Shown one piece after another: positions 41,478 to 49,737 of a stretch of DNA of 64,000 nt. Position 1 is the stretch's first letter. The number at the start of each line of letters is the position of its first letter. A model generated the notes under the pieces. The model did no database searches and had not been told where the DNA came from. It saw only the letters and a list, made by a program, of their open reading frames with translations. Made by a program: the position numbers and the translations under genes. Origin of the DNA: Sphingomonadales bacterium. GTDB lineage: Bacteria; Pseudomonadota; Alphaproteobacteria; Sphingomonadales; Sphingomonadaceae. The stretch covers positions 1-64,000 of the forward strand of contig JADKCA010000003.1 of NCBI GenBank assembly GCA_016714795.1, read 5' to 3'.

Positions 41478-42974
41478 ATGCTGCGCCCTGCCCTGCTGCT
41501 TGCGCCTGTTGCCCTTGCCATGCCCGCCTTCGCGCAGGACACTCCGGCGCTCACCGCTGAAGAAGTTGCTGCGCTGCGCGCCGAAGTCCGCGCGCTCCGT
41601 GAGGAAGTGGCGGCCCTCAAAACGCAACAGGCGCAGACCGATGCCAAGGTTCAGCAAGTTGCCGCCAAACCCTCAGCCGCCATGCCCAGCTGGAAAGGCG
41701 CGCCGCACTATAGCGATGGAGAGGCCGGTTTCTCCTTCAAACCCAAAGGAACCATTCAGGCCGAAATTGGCTATGTCGGCATCCCCGGCTCCACCGGCGG
41801 CACGGCCGGCCCCGTATCGGGTGCATTCGGTGCGGCAGGCGTCAACACCAATAATCTGGGCTTCAACAGCCGCCTGCGCCGCGCGATCATCGGCGCAGAG
41901 GGAAGCCTGCCCGGCGGGTTCGGCTATAATGTTGAGTTCGAGCTGGCGCAGGGCTCGGTCGGTTATGAAGACATTGTGCTGACCTATCAGAAGAAGGGCA
42001 GCCCGCTCAAACTGACCATGGGCTATCACTACCCGATGGCCAGCATGGACCTGATGACCAGCAGCAAATTCACCAGCTTCACCGAACGCGCAGGCATGAA
42101 TGACGGCTTTGGCTATTCGCGCCGTCTTGGCCTATCCGGCAGTTGGAGCAAGGGAGAAGCGTTACTCAGCGCAGGCCTGTTCAGCGAGGATATTGCCAAC
42201 ACCGCGTTCAACCGGACCGGCTGGGAAGCCGCATTCCGCGGCGCGTGGATGCCCAAGCTGGGAAGCACGCAGCTCCACATAGGCCTCAACGGCCAGCATC
42301 GGGTCGCCCCGCGTGACGCGCAGAATATGCGCTATCGCCAGCGCCCCTATTCGCAACTGACTGACCAGCGCTTCCTCGATACCGGGCGCATCGCGGCAGA
42401 CGGCGATGATATTCTCGGCCTTGAGTTCGCCGCCGTCAGCAAAGGCTGGCATGTTGCGGGTGAAGCCCAGAAGCTGTGGGTGCGTGGTTATAATGATCCC
42501 ACCCGCACCTTTGGCGCCAATAACGGCACGGGCGGAGCCTCCGCTTACTTGCAGGACGATCCATCCTTCTTTTCCGGCTATGTCGAAGCGGGCTTTTTCC
42601 TGACCGGAGAAACGCGCGGATACAAGGGTGGCAAGTGGGACCGCACCAGTGTGAAGCGGCCCTTCAACAAGGGCGGCTGGGGCGCGGTGCAACTGAATGC
42701 GCGCCTTGACTATACCGACCTTCAGGACCGGGTTGGCGCGGGCGCGCTTGCACCCGGCTCACTCAACTTCACCAATGGCGGCACGCAAACGGGCTATGGC
42801 CTCTCGCTGATCTGGATGCCCACCGACTATCTCCGTTTCCTGGCGCAGGTGCAGCATATCGACGTGCAGGGCGGCCCTGCAGCAGTGGCAGCCTTCACGT
42901 CGACCATCCCGTCGTTCGAACAGCGCGATTACAACACCGACGCCATGTTCATGCGCGCGCAGGTTGATTTCTAG
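41478..42974 (+). CDS. Phosphate-selective porin O/P family protein
   Basis: A 498-residue outer-membrane porin. The signal peptide ends MPAFAQ (residue 20); residues 25-60 are a coiled coil (AEEVAALRAEVRALREEV), as in OprO/OprP-type porins. The barrel ends in the aromatic QVDF. The KPKGTIQAEIGYVG and RRAIIGAEGSLPGGFGYNVEF region matches the OprO/P group. GGAGAT sits 8-12 bases before the ATG, just behind the Pho-box array, so induction by phosphate limitation through PhoB/PhoR is strongly suggested. Selectivity for phosphate or polyphosphate is inferred. Confidence 0.88.
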   Translation: MLRPALLLAPVALAMPAFAQDTPALTAEEVAALRAEVRALREEVAALKTQQAQTDAKVQQVAAKPSAAMPSWKGAPHYSDGEAGFSFKPKGTIQAEIGYVGIPGSTGGTAGPVSGAFGAAGVNTNNLGFNSRLRRAIIGAEGSLPGGFGYNVEFELAQGSVGYEDIVLTYQKKGSPLKLTMGYHYPMASMDLMTSSKFTSFTERAGMNDGFGYSRRLGLSGSWSKGEALLSAGLFSEDIANTAFNRTGWEAAFRGAWMPKLGSTQLHIGLNGQHRVAPRDAQNMRYRQRPYSQLTDQRFLDTGRIAADGDDILGLEFAAVSKGWHVAGEAQKLWVRGYNDPTRTFGANNGTGGASAYLQDDPSFFSGYVEAGFFLTGETRGYKGGKWDRTSVKRPFNKGGWGAVQLNARLDYTDLQDRVGAGALAPGSLNFTNGGTQTGYGLSLIWMPTDYLRFLAQVQHIDVQGGPAAVAAFTSTIPSFEQRDYNTDAMFMRAQVDF

Positions 42975-43014
42975 GACGATTGCGACGCGCCGAAAACATG
43001 CCATAGTTTGAGGC

Positions 43015-44694
43015 ATGAGAATCGGGCGCGTTTTGGTCCTGTCTGTGGTGACGCTGCTTTCTAGCGCACAGGCGCTCGCCGGCTCGCTTGTCATCTCCCC
43101 CAAGGCAGGCACGGTCTCCGTCACGGTCTATCGCAGCCGTGGCAGCCAGAATGGCGATGCCCACGAACTCGATGATCTGGCTGGCTACGCGCTGATCACC
43201 GAAACCCGGCATATCCACCTGCCTGAAGGCGATGCCACCCTCCGCTTTGAAGGTGTGGTGGGCGGTATGATTCCGGTCAGCGCCGTCGTCACCGGCTTGC
43301 CCGGCGGTGTGGTGCAGAAGAACCGCGATGCGCGGCTTTTGACGCCCGCCGCGCTGGTGGATGGCAGCTACGGCCGGAAGCTGCACCTCAAACGAATCAA
43401 CCGAAAAACTGGGATCGTCACCGAAGAAGATGCGGACCTGCTTGCCGGACCAAAGGGGGGCATCATCCTGCGCACCAAGGCTGGAATCGAAGCGCTGGGC
43501 TGTGCAGGCCTGCCGGAAGGGCTGGGCCATGATGGCGTGCCGGAGGGCCTGACCGACAAGCCGACATTCTCGGTTGAAACCCGTTCGAAACGCGCGGTGG
43601 ACGCAGTGGTTCAGCTGACCTACTTGGCCAACGGGTTTGACTGGGCCGCAAGCTATGTGTTGCGCGTGGGGGATGAGCCGGGCTCCTTCAGCCTGTTCGC
43701 GTGGCTGACTTTGGCCAATGGCAATGCGGAAAGCCTGCCCAATGCGCAGACGCAAGCTATGGCGGGTGTCGTCAACCGCGTGGAAGACCCCGACGATGTA
43801 GCCAGCAATCAACCTGACCCGCGCGTCCGCCTGTCTTGCTGGCCCATGGACATCACCAGCACGCATCCGGTTTACAGCTGGTCCCGCCTTCCCTTCTATA
43901 ATGGGCGGCGCAATCCAGCGCGAATTGTCCGGATTGAAGATGAGGCCGAAGGCGCTGACATTATCGTCACCGCACAGATGCGGCAGGAACGGTTGCAAGA
44001 TGTGCCCGTGGCCATCACTGCCCTTGCAGCAGAGATGGAGCAACTGGGCGACCTCAAGCTCTATCGCATCCCGGAACCGGTCACAGTCGCCGCGAACGCG
44101 CAAAAGCAGGTGGCGCTGATCACCGAACGGACAGTCAAGGGTGGGCTCGCCTACGGCATTTCCACGCCCTTTGACTATCGCGCTCTGCAGGACGAATTTG
44201 ACTGGAAACCGATGCTGCGCATCGTCCGTTTCCGCAATGACAAGGAAAGTGGCCTCGGCCTGCCTTTGCCTGCCGGGGTAATCTCGATTTTTGATGAAGC
44301 GTCCGGCAGGGTCATTCCCGTATCGGATGACGCTGACGATTGGGACCGCAGACCCCGCATGGACGATACGGCTATCGGTCAGGACTCCTTCTTTGTCGCC
44401 GGTGAATCGACTCAGATCATGGCGAAGCTGACACTGGAGGAAGAGAAGGTTTATTCTGCCAAGACTGGCAATGAGAATTCCCAGCATATCGGCTATGGCA
44501 AATACCGGTTGACCCTGTCCAACGCGACGCCGTTGCCCGTGTCGGCCGAAATCCCGATCCTCGTTCACCGCCGTGTCAAACTGAAGAAGCCATCGCTGCA
44601 CCTTGTGAAACGGCGAGGGATCAAGACTCTGACCATCCTGTTGGAGCCGAACAGCAAGGTCGATTTCACCTATAGCCTCGAGCCCAATCAATAG
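43015..44694 (+). CDS. DUF4139 protein 1, with an internal TonB-box-like segment
   Basis: A 559-residue exported protein (signal ending AQALAG, residue 23). The conserved frame GYALITETRHIHLPEG..RFEGVVGGMIP, KNRDARLL, EALGCAGLPEG, CWPMDITSTHP and QLGDLKLYRIPEPVTVAAN places it in DUF4139, together with the third gene of this run. Between the two halves, residues 312-337 hold DIIVTAQMRQERLQDVPVA, which is practically the TonB box and plug start of a TonB-dependent receptor. The function of the family is unknown; envelope location is likely. It follows the porin by 40 bases and may be co-transcribed with it. Confidence 0.85.
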   Translation: MRIGRVLVLSVVTLLSSAQALAGSLVISPKAGTVSVTVYRSRGSQNGDAHELDDLAGYALITETRHIHLPEGDATLRFEGVVGGMIPVSAVVTGLPGGVVQKNRDARLLTPAALVDGSYGRKLHLKRINRKTGIVTEEDADLLAGPKGGIILRTKAGIEALGCAGLPEGLGHDGVPEGLTDKPTFSVETRSKRAVDAVVQLTYLANGFDWAASYVLRVGDEPGSFSLFAWLTLANGNAESLPNAQTQAMAGVVNRVEDPDDVASNQPDPRVRLSCWPMDITSTHPVYSWSRLPFYNGRRNPARIVRIEDEAEGADIIVTAQMRQERLQDVPVAITALAAEMEQLGDLKLYRIPEPVTVAANAQKQVALITERTVKGGLAYGISTPFDYRALQDEFDWKPMLRIVRFRNDKESGLGLPLPAGVISIFDEASGRVIPVSDDADDWDRRPRMDDTAIGQDSFFVAGESTQIMAKLTLEEEKVYSAKTGNENSQHIGYGKYRLTLSNATPLPVSAEIPILVHRRVKLKKPSLHLVKRRGIKTLTILLEPNSKVDFTYSLEPNQ

Positions 44695-44706
44695 GGCTTG
44701 CGCCAA

Positions 44707-44715
44707 TGTTATAAT
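44707..44715 (+). promoter_or_regulatory. Extended -10 promoter element
   Basis: TGTTATAAT is a perfect extended -10 (TGnTATAAT), 40 bases ahead of the second DUF4139 gene. A matching -35 is weak, as is usual for extended -10 promoters. GTTAT/ATAAC arms (44708-44712 and 44721-44725) surround it. Confidence 0.5.
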
Positions 44716-44754
44716 GTGTCATAACCGACGAGAGAGAGAAAAGGGAGACGGAAT

Positions 44755-46137
44755 ATGGTGCGCAGTTTCGTAGCCGTGGCGCTTCTGGCAACTGCAAGCC
44801 AGGCCGCCGCACAAACCGCTCAGGGAGATGTTGCGGTCACCATCTACAACGAACAGCTTGCGCTCATTCAGGATACGCGCACGCTTCAGCTGCCCAATGG
44901 TCGGGCCAAGGTGGAGTTCCCGGATGTCTCTGCCCAGATCCGGCCTGAAACGGTCAGTCTGGCAGGCGCGGGTATCGGCATTGTCGAGCAGAATTTCGAC
45001 TATGATCTGCTTTCGCCTGACAAGATGATGGCCAAGGCGGTTGGCCAGACAATCACTCTGGTCCGCACGAATCCGGCCACGGGTGCCGAAACGCGCGAAC
45101 AGGCCAAGGTGCTGGCGGCCAATGGCGGTATCGTCCTCCAGATCGGCAACCGCATCGAAGTGCTGCGCGATGACGGGCTGCCCGTGCGCGTTGTGTTTGA
45201 CAAGGTTCCGGACAATCTCCGCGCCCGCCCCACTCTTTCGGTCACGCTGCAAAGCGCGCAGGCGGGCTCGATCCCGGCGCGCCTCTCCTACCTCACACCT
45301 GGCCTCGGCTGGAAGGCCGACTATGTCGCGCTGTTCGATGAAAAGGCGCAGACGATTGACGTGCAAGGCTGGGTGACGCTCACCAACAACACCGGCACCA
45401 CCTTCTCGAACGCCAAGACGCTGCTGGTGGCAGGGTTGGTCAATCAGGTGAACCAGAACCGCTATGGCAGTTATCCCCAGCCCCAATATGGCGGCGGCAT
45501 GGATGTGGCAGGCACCGAAAGTGCAGCGCGCGGCAAGCTGGGCGACTATTATCTCTATCCGCTGGCCGAACGCACCACCATCGCCAATGCGCAGACCAAG
45601 CAGGTCGGCTTTCTGGATGTGGCCGCCGTGCCTGCCAAGAAGAGCTATCAGTTTGTCAGCCAATGGCTGCAAGTCACGCCGCAGCCGATGAGCGTTTCGA
45701 GCGTGCTCAAATTCTCATCGAGTGCGCAAGGCGGCCTTGGCGATGCGCTGCCCGCAGGAACCGTGCGCGTCTATATGCGCGACGCGCAAGGCAACCCGCA
45801 ATTTGTCGGCGAAAACAGCATTGGTCACACGCCGATGGGCAGTTCGCTTTCAGTCAAGACCGGCGAGGCGTTTGACGTGAAAGTTGCTACCAATGTCGTG
45901 AAGCGCGAGCGGCTGAGCAGTTCGCGCTGGGTGACGAGCATGAGCTACACCCTCACCAATGCAGGCGACAAGGCGGTGACGGTCGATCTCGCGCAGGATG
46001 GCCTGTGGGGCGATGTGCGGATCAAGGACCAGAGCCGCGAGGGCAAGCGCATCTCTGCTGATCGCGTGGAATGGGCCGTTCCCGTCCCTGCCAATGGCTC
46101 GGCCACGGTGACGGCGACGTTTGACAGCCGGTGGTGA
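44755..46137 (+). CDS. DUF4139 protein 2 (short form)
   Basis: A 460-residue exported protein with a signal peptide ending SQAAAQ (residue 20). VAVTIYNEQLALIQDTRTLQL and the closing WAVPVPANGSATVTATFDSRW are DUF4139 features; YLTPGLGWKADYVALFDEK is the central beta domain. It lacks the extra insertion of the two flanking paralogues and is about 100 residues shorter, so it belongs to a different branch of the family. A purine-rich ribosome site (AAAAGGGAGA) is upstream. Its stop lies inside the start region of the third gene. Confidence 0.87.
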   Translation: MVRSFVAVALLATASQAAAQTAQGDVAVTIYNEQLALIQDTRTLQLPNGRAKVEFPDVSAQIRPETVSLAGAGIGIVEQNFDYDLLSPDKMMAKAVGQTITLVRTNPATGAETREQAKVLAANGGIVLQIGNRIEVLRDDGLPVRVVFDKVPDNLRARPTLSVTLQSAQAGSIPARLSYLTPGLGWKADYVALFDEKAQTIDVQGWVTLTNNTGTTFSNAKTLLVAGLVNQVNQNRYGSYPQPQYGGGMDVAGTESAARGKLGDYYLYPLAERTTIANAQTKQVGFLDVAAVPAKKSYQFVSQWLQVTPQPMSVSSVLKFSSSAQGGLGDALPAGTVRVYMRDAQGNPQFVGENSIGHTPMGSSLSVKTGEAFDVKVATNVVKRERLSSSRWVTSMSYTLTNAGDKAVTVDLAQDGLWGDVRIKDQSREGKRISADRVEWAVPVPANGSATVTATFDSRW

Positions 46138-47792
46138 GGGGGACACCTGTGTCTGCCTCTACCCGCCGTCCTGAGCCTGTCGAAAGACCGTCCTTGGGCG
46201 TACCGCTGCGCTCCAGAAAAAAACTCTGCTTCGACAAGCTCAGCGCGGCGGCAATCTTCCTCCTCCCCCTCCCGGCTCTTGCCCAAACCATCTCCTCATC
46301 GGATCGCACAAGCGACGTTTCCGTTTCCATTTATCGCGATCCCCAGCGCGGGGATGGACCCGTCAACCGCGACTGGCCGGGCGGCTATGCCTTGATCTCT
46401 GAAACGCGCACCATCACGGTTCCAGCGGGCGCGGGCGTACTGCGCTTTGTCGGCGTGGCGGAAGGGATGCTACCCGAAAGCGCCATCGTCACCGGGCTCC
46501 CTGCGGGCGTGATCGAGAAGAATCGCGATGCCCGCCTGCTTTCCGCGCACGGGCTGCTCGACGCGCATCTCAAGCGCCGTGTCACGCTGGTGCGCACCAA
46601 CCTGAAGACCGGCAAGAAGGTGCAGCAAAACGCCATCGTCCAGTCTGGCCCCAATGGTGGCGTGCTGCTGGAAACGCCGGATGGGGTGGAGGCGCTCGGC
46701 TGTTCGGGCCTTCCCGAACGTCCGACCTATTCCCAATTGCCCGATGGCCTTTCTGCCCGCCCGGTCTATTCGGTACGCACCCGCGCCAAGGCGGCGATGA
46801 CGGTCACCGTCAAGCTGACCTATCTGGCGCAGGGGTTTGACTGGTATACCAGCTATGTCGCGCATACGGACAAGGACACCGATACGCTCTCCATCACCGG
46901 CTGGGCGACGATCCTCAATGGCGGCGCGCAGAGCTTCCCCAACGCGCGACTGCAACTGATTGCCGGAAGCGCGCTCTACAATCGCAAGGAAGGGCTGGGC
47001 CAGGAACGCGCGCCGGATCTCTCGCTGCAATGCTGGCCATTGGACGTCACCAGCACGCACCCTCTCACCACTTATGAGCGCCTGCCCTTTTACAGCGCGC
47101 CGCAAGAGCATCTCGATTTCTTCACCGGGGAAAGGCATCGCAAGGGCGTTCCGATGCTTGAGATGATGCCGCCGCCTCCACCGCCACCACCGCCGGTGAT
47201 GGATTCTCCTATTACCGCGGTCGCCATGGTGGCGCAGCAGGAGCAACTGGGCGACCTGAAGCTTTACCGCGTGCCCGAACGTGTCACGGTCGCGGCGCAA
47301 TCTTCCAAGCAGATTGCGCTGATGGCGAAAGACAAGGTGCCGTTCGAACGATATTATGTGTTTGACACAAATTTCGGGATCAACGGCGGCGCACAGATTG
47401 CGCTGGATATGATCAATATCGTCAAGAAAGGCCTTGGCCTCCCTCTCCCCTCCGGCATGGTCAACGCCAGCCATGAGGTGAACGGCGAATGGCTGTTCGG
47501 CGGCGGGAGCTCCATGCGCGACATTGCGGTTGGCGAGGAATTCCGCATCACGCCGGGAACCAGCACATTGGTGCAGGCCCGCCTCACCAACCGCGAATGG
47601 CGCGACAATCGCGAAACATGGACGCTGAAAATCAGCAACGTCCATGACACGCCTGTTCCCGTTGAAATCCTGATGCCGGGCCGCCCGGAGAAGGACATGG
47701 AAGGCGTGGCGCAACGCAATGGGCGCTGGAGCTGGAGGCTGAGCGTACCCGCCCGCGAAACGCTCGACCTGACCTATGTCGTCAAATATTGA
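46131..47792 (+). CDS. DUF4139 protein 3, start region overlaps a dispersed repeat
   Basis: A 553-residue paralogue of the first gene: GYALISETRTITVPAG, KNRDARLLSA, EALGCSGLPE, CWPLDVTSTHP and QLGDLKLYRVPERVTVAAQ are shared. At the place of the TonB-like segment it has a proline run (PPPPPPPPP, near residue 347) and DSPITAVAMVAQQ. The start is uncertain: GTG at 46131, GTG at 46149, or TTG at 46195, the last giving a good signal peptide ending PLPALAQ. The nine-residue stretch LCFDKLSAA of that signal is encoded by half of an inverted repeat (46230-46243). Function unknown. Confidence 0.8.
   Translation: MVRGTPVSASTRRPEPVERPSLGVPLRSRKKLCFDKLSAAAIFLLPLPALAQTISSSDRTSDVSVSIYRDPQRGDGPVNRDWPGGYALISETRTITVPAGAGVLRFVGVAEGMLPESAIVTGLPAGVIEKNRDARLLSAHGLLDAHLKRRVTLVRTNLKTGKKVQQNAIVQSGPNGGVLLETPDGVEALGCSGLPERPTYSQLPDGLSARPVYSVRTRAKAAMTVTVKLTYLAQGFDWYTSYVAHTDKDTDTLSITGWATILNGGAQSFPNARLQLIAGSALYNRKEGLGQERAPDLSLQCWPLDVTSTHPLTTYERLPFYSAPQEHLDFFTGERHRKGVPMLEMMPPPPPPPPPVMDSPITAVAMVAQQEQLGDLKLYRVPERVTVAAQSSKQIALMAKDKVPFERYYVFDTNFGINGGAQIALDMINIVKKGLGLPLPSGMVNASHEVNGEWLFGGGSSMRDIAVGEEFRITPGTSTLVQARLTNREWRDNRETWTLKISNVHDTPVPVEILMPGRPEKDMEGVAQRNGRWSWRLSVPARETLDLTYVVKY
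46171..46243. repeat. Dispersed inverted repeat embedded in a gene start
   Basis: CTGAGCCTGTCGAA (46171-46184) and TTCGACAAGCTCAG (46230-46243) are inverted copies with one mismatch, 45 bases apart. This pair (GTCCTGAGC-TGTCGAAGGAC and CTTCGACAAGCTCAGC) is a common intergenic element in sphingomonads. Here it overlaps the start of the third DUF4139 gene. Confidence 0.6.
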
Positions 47793-47837
47793 TGGTGCGC
47801 TTCAAGTAAAACGTGAGAATCCTCGCTGCGCCGGCTC

Positions 47838-48242
47838 CTAAACGGGCGGTAACGAAAAGCGTGCGCGCTCTTCATTGATGGTGGTGCGGCAGACGTCAGC
47901 CATGCGCATGATATAGATGACGGAAGGCGGAAAATTGGCCAGCTTCGCATCCTTCGTATACGCCATCGTGACACGGTCGGCGAGAATGGCTGCGGTTGTC
48001 TTCTGTTCGACAAGGCAGCGCGTCCGCGCCAGCTTGACGATCGCCGTTGCCAGTTCATCGTCGACGAAGATGAGGTTCGCACTATCGCTCAACGCCTGCA
48101 CATAAGCTGCTTTGGCGTCAGGCGGCAAAGCGAGCCAGCCGCTCGCATTGTTGACAAAGCCCCCCGCATAAGCCGGAGCGGCCATCAGCGCCGCAACGCC
48201 AAGCGTCAACTTGGAAAGAGAAATCAAGCGGTTCTTCTTCAT
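47838..48242 (-). CDS. Exported hypothetical protein
   Basis: A 134-residue protein with a Sec signal peptide (MKKNRLISLSKLTLG...AAPAYAGG, cut near residue 27). The mature part has two cysteines (RTRCLVEQK and MADVCRTTI) that could form a disulfide, and no motif I recognise. AGGAAACC is upstream of the ATG at 48242. It is convergent with the third DUF4139 gene. Confidence 0.6.
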   Translation of the reverse strand: MKKNRLISLSKLTLGVAALMAAPAYAGGFVNNASGWLALPPDAKAAYVQALSDSANLIFVDDELATAIVKLARTRCLVEQKTTAAILADRVTMAYTKDAKLANFPPSVIYIMRMADVCRTTINEERARFSLPPV

Positions 48243-48376
48243 TCTGGTTTCCTGAATCTGGGCCAATCCCGGTTACAGGCATGAACTTGCAACTGCAACC
48301 GTCGCTCTTTTTGGGCAAAGTCCGCTTAGAGTTTGGAACATGAACGAATTATGGCTGGTTCGGCGGCTTTCTGAGG

Positions 48377-48405
48377 TTGACCGCCCAATGGGCCTCGCGT
48401 AAAGA
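48377..48405 (+). promoter_or_regulatory. Promoter of the trimeric autotransporter gene
   Basis: TTGACC (48377-48382) and TAAAGA (48400-48405) are 17 bases apart and give a 5' leader of about 70 bases before the ATG at 48481. The stretch between 48243 and 48376 holds no other clear signal. Confidence 0.35.
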
Positions 48406-48480
48406 TTCGCGCCGAAACCACGCGGCGGATCGTAGTGGCTTCTGAGACGACCAAAGAGTTAACAACGAAAGGCTTATATA

Positions 48481-49599
48481 ATGGTCAAGATGCATAAAGT
48501 GGGGATGGCCGCTGTCCTCGTGGGCCTGATGGCCTCGGCGGGCACGGTTCAGGCACAGGAATATAACGGCACGACGGGCGCTGCTCCGGTGCAGACCACG
48601 ACGACCAACTCGACTTCGACGGCAACCACCGGCGACTCGACGGTTGCTCCGTTCCAGAACACCACGACCACGACCCAGGTCCAGACGGTCGACAGCACCA
48701 CCGCCGCAACCACGACGGCAGTGACCAAGACCATTGGCGCCAACACCTATGGCGGTTCGATCACCGTCAGCGGCACCGGCTCGCAGGGTCAGACCACGGC
48801 GACGTCGATCACCACCACCTATAACCCCGGCCCTCCGCCGACGGTTGTTGGCACCTCCGCTCCTGCGACGGTTGTGACCCCGGTTGGCACGGCCACCGTG
48901 ACTGCCGTTTCGGCGTCCGGTTCGGTTGGCCTGCTCGGCGCGACCCCGCTGTACAGCTCCGCGCTGTCCTCCTCGGGTGCCGTGACGAACGGTTCCGTCG
49001 TGGCAACCGAAGATTCGGTCACCGTGACGTCTTCCGGCGTTTCGTTTGAACGTCGCGTTGGCACTGCCACCTACAACCCGACTGCGGGCACCGTGACTGT
49101 CGCTCTGCCGACCGCCGCGACGTCTGCCACGTCGATTTCGGCAACTGGCATTTCGACCGGTGCGCTGACCTCGACCTCGCTGACGACTGGTGCGATCAGC
49201 GCGACGGGCCTGAACATGAACGGCAACAAGATCACGAACGTCGCTGCCGGCACGGCCAGCACGGACGCGGTCAACCTTGGCCAGCTCAACGCGGCTGTGG
49301 CGACCCTCACGGGCAGCTACAACACGTTTGCGGCTTCGGTGAATGCCAACCTGCTGCGCTATCGCAAGCTGGCTCAGGCCGGCACGGCTGTTGCCGTCGC
49401 GATGAGCGGTGGCACCTTCCTGCCCGACAAGAAGATCAACCTCACGGTGAACTTCGGTCACTTTGAAGGTGAATCGGCCATGTCCGGCCAGCTGGGCTTC
49501 CTCGTGTCCCCGAACTTCGCTCTGAACGCTGGCGTTGCCACGTCGTTCACCAGCGGTGGCGGCACGGCGGTTCGCGTCGGCGGCACCTTCGGCTTCTAA
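48481..49599 (+). CDS. Small trimeric autotransporter adhesin (YadA-like anchor)
   Basis: A 372-residue exported protein; the signal peptide ends near TVQAQE (residue 26). Residues 27-245 are extremely rich in Thr, Ser, Ala and Val with few charges, and carry no recognised head domain. NKITNVAAGTASTDAVNLGQ (about 249-268) is the YadA-type neck/stalk repeat, and residues 300-372 are the four-strand C-terminal anchor ending VGGTFGF. A trimer would insert in the outer membrane and display the Thr/Ser-rich passenger. The short passenger suggests a structural or cell-cell role rather than a classical adhesin. Confidence 0.85.
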   Translation: MVKMHKVGMAAVLVGLMASAGTVQAQEYNGTTGAAPVQTTTTNSTSTATTGDSTVAPFQNTTTTTQVQTVDSTTAATTTAVTKTIGANTYGGSITVSGTGSQGQTTATSITTTYNPGPPPTVVGTSAPATVVTPVGTATVTAVSASGSVGLLGATPLYSSALSSSGAVTNGSVVATEDSVTVTSSGVSFERRVGTATYNPTAGTVTVALPTAATSATSISATGISTGALTSTSLTTGAISATGLNMNGNKITNVAAGTASTDAVNLGQLNAAVATLTGSYNTFAASVNANLLRYRKLAQAGTAVAVAMSGGTFLPDKKINLTVNFGHFEGESAMSGQLGFLVSPNFALNAGVATSFTSGGGTAVRVGGTFGF

Positions 49600-49621
49600 G
49601 CCAAAGGCACCCAACAGAAAG

Positions 49622-49658
49622 GGGCCGTCGGGTATTCGCCCGGCGGCCCTTTTTCTTT
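49622..49658 (+). terminator. Rho-independent terminator of the autotransporter gene
   Basis: GGGCCGTCGGG (49622-49632) and CCCGGCGGCCC (49639-49649) form an 11-bp stem with one G-U pair and a 6-base loop, followed directly by TTTTTCTTT. Confidence 0.9.
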
Positions 49659-49737
49659 GCTTCAATCAGTCATCAGTGACTGGACAAGTCCCCTTCCCTG
49701 CCTCACCATTTGCAACTGAAAAAATGAGGAGAGAAGC

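Noticed and set aside
42949..44706. A 585-codon open frame on the minus strand opposite the first DUF4139 gene
   Set aside because: It mirrors the real gene, lacks any recognisable domain and spans the end of the porin gene.
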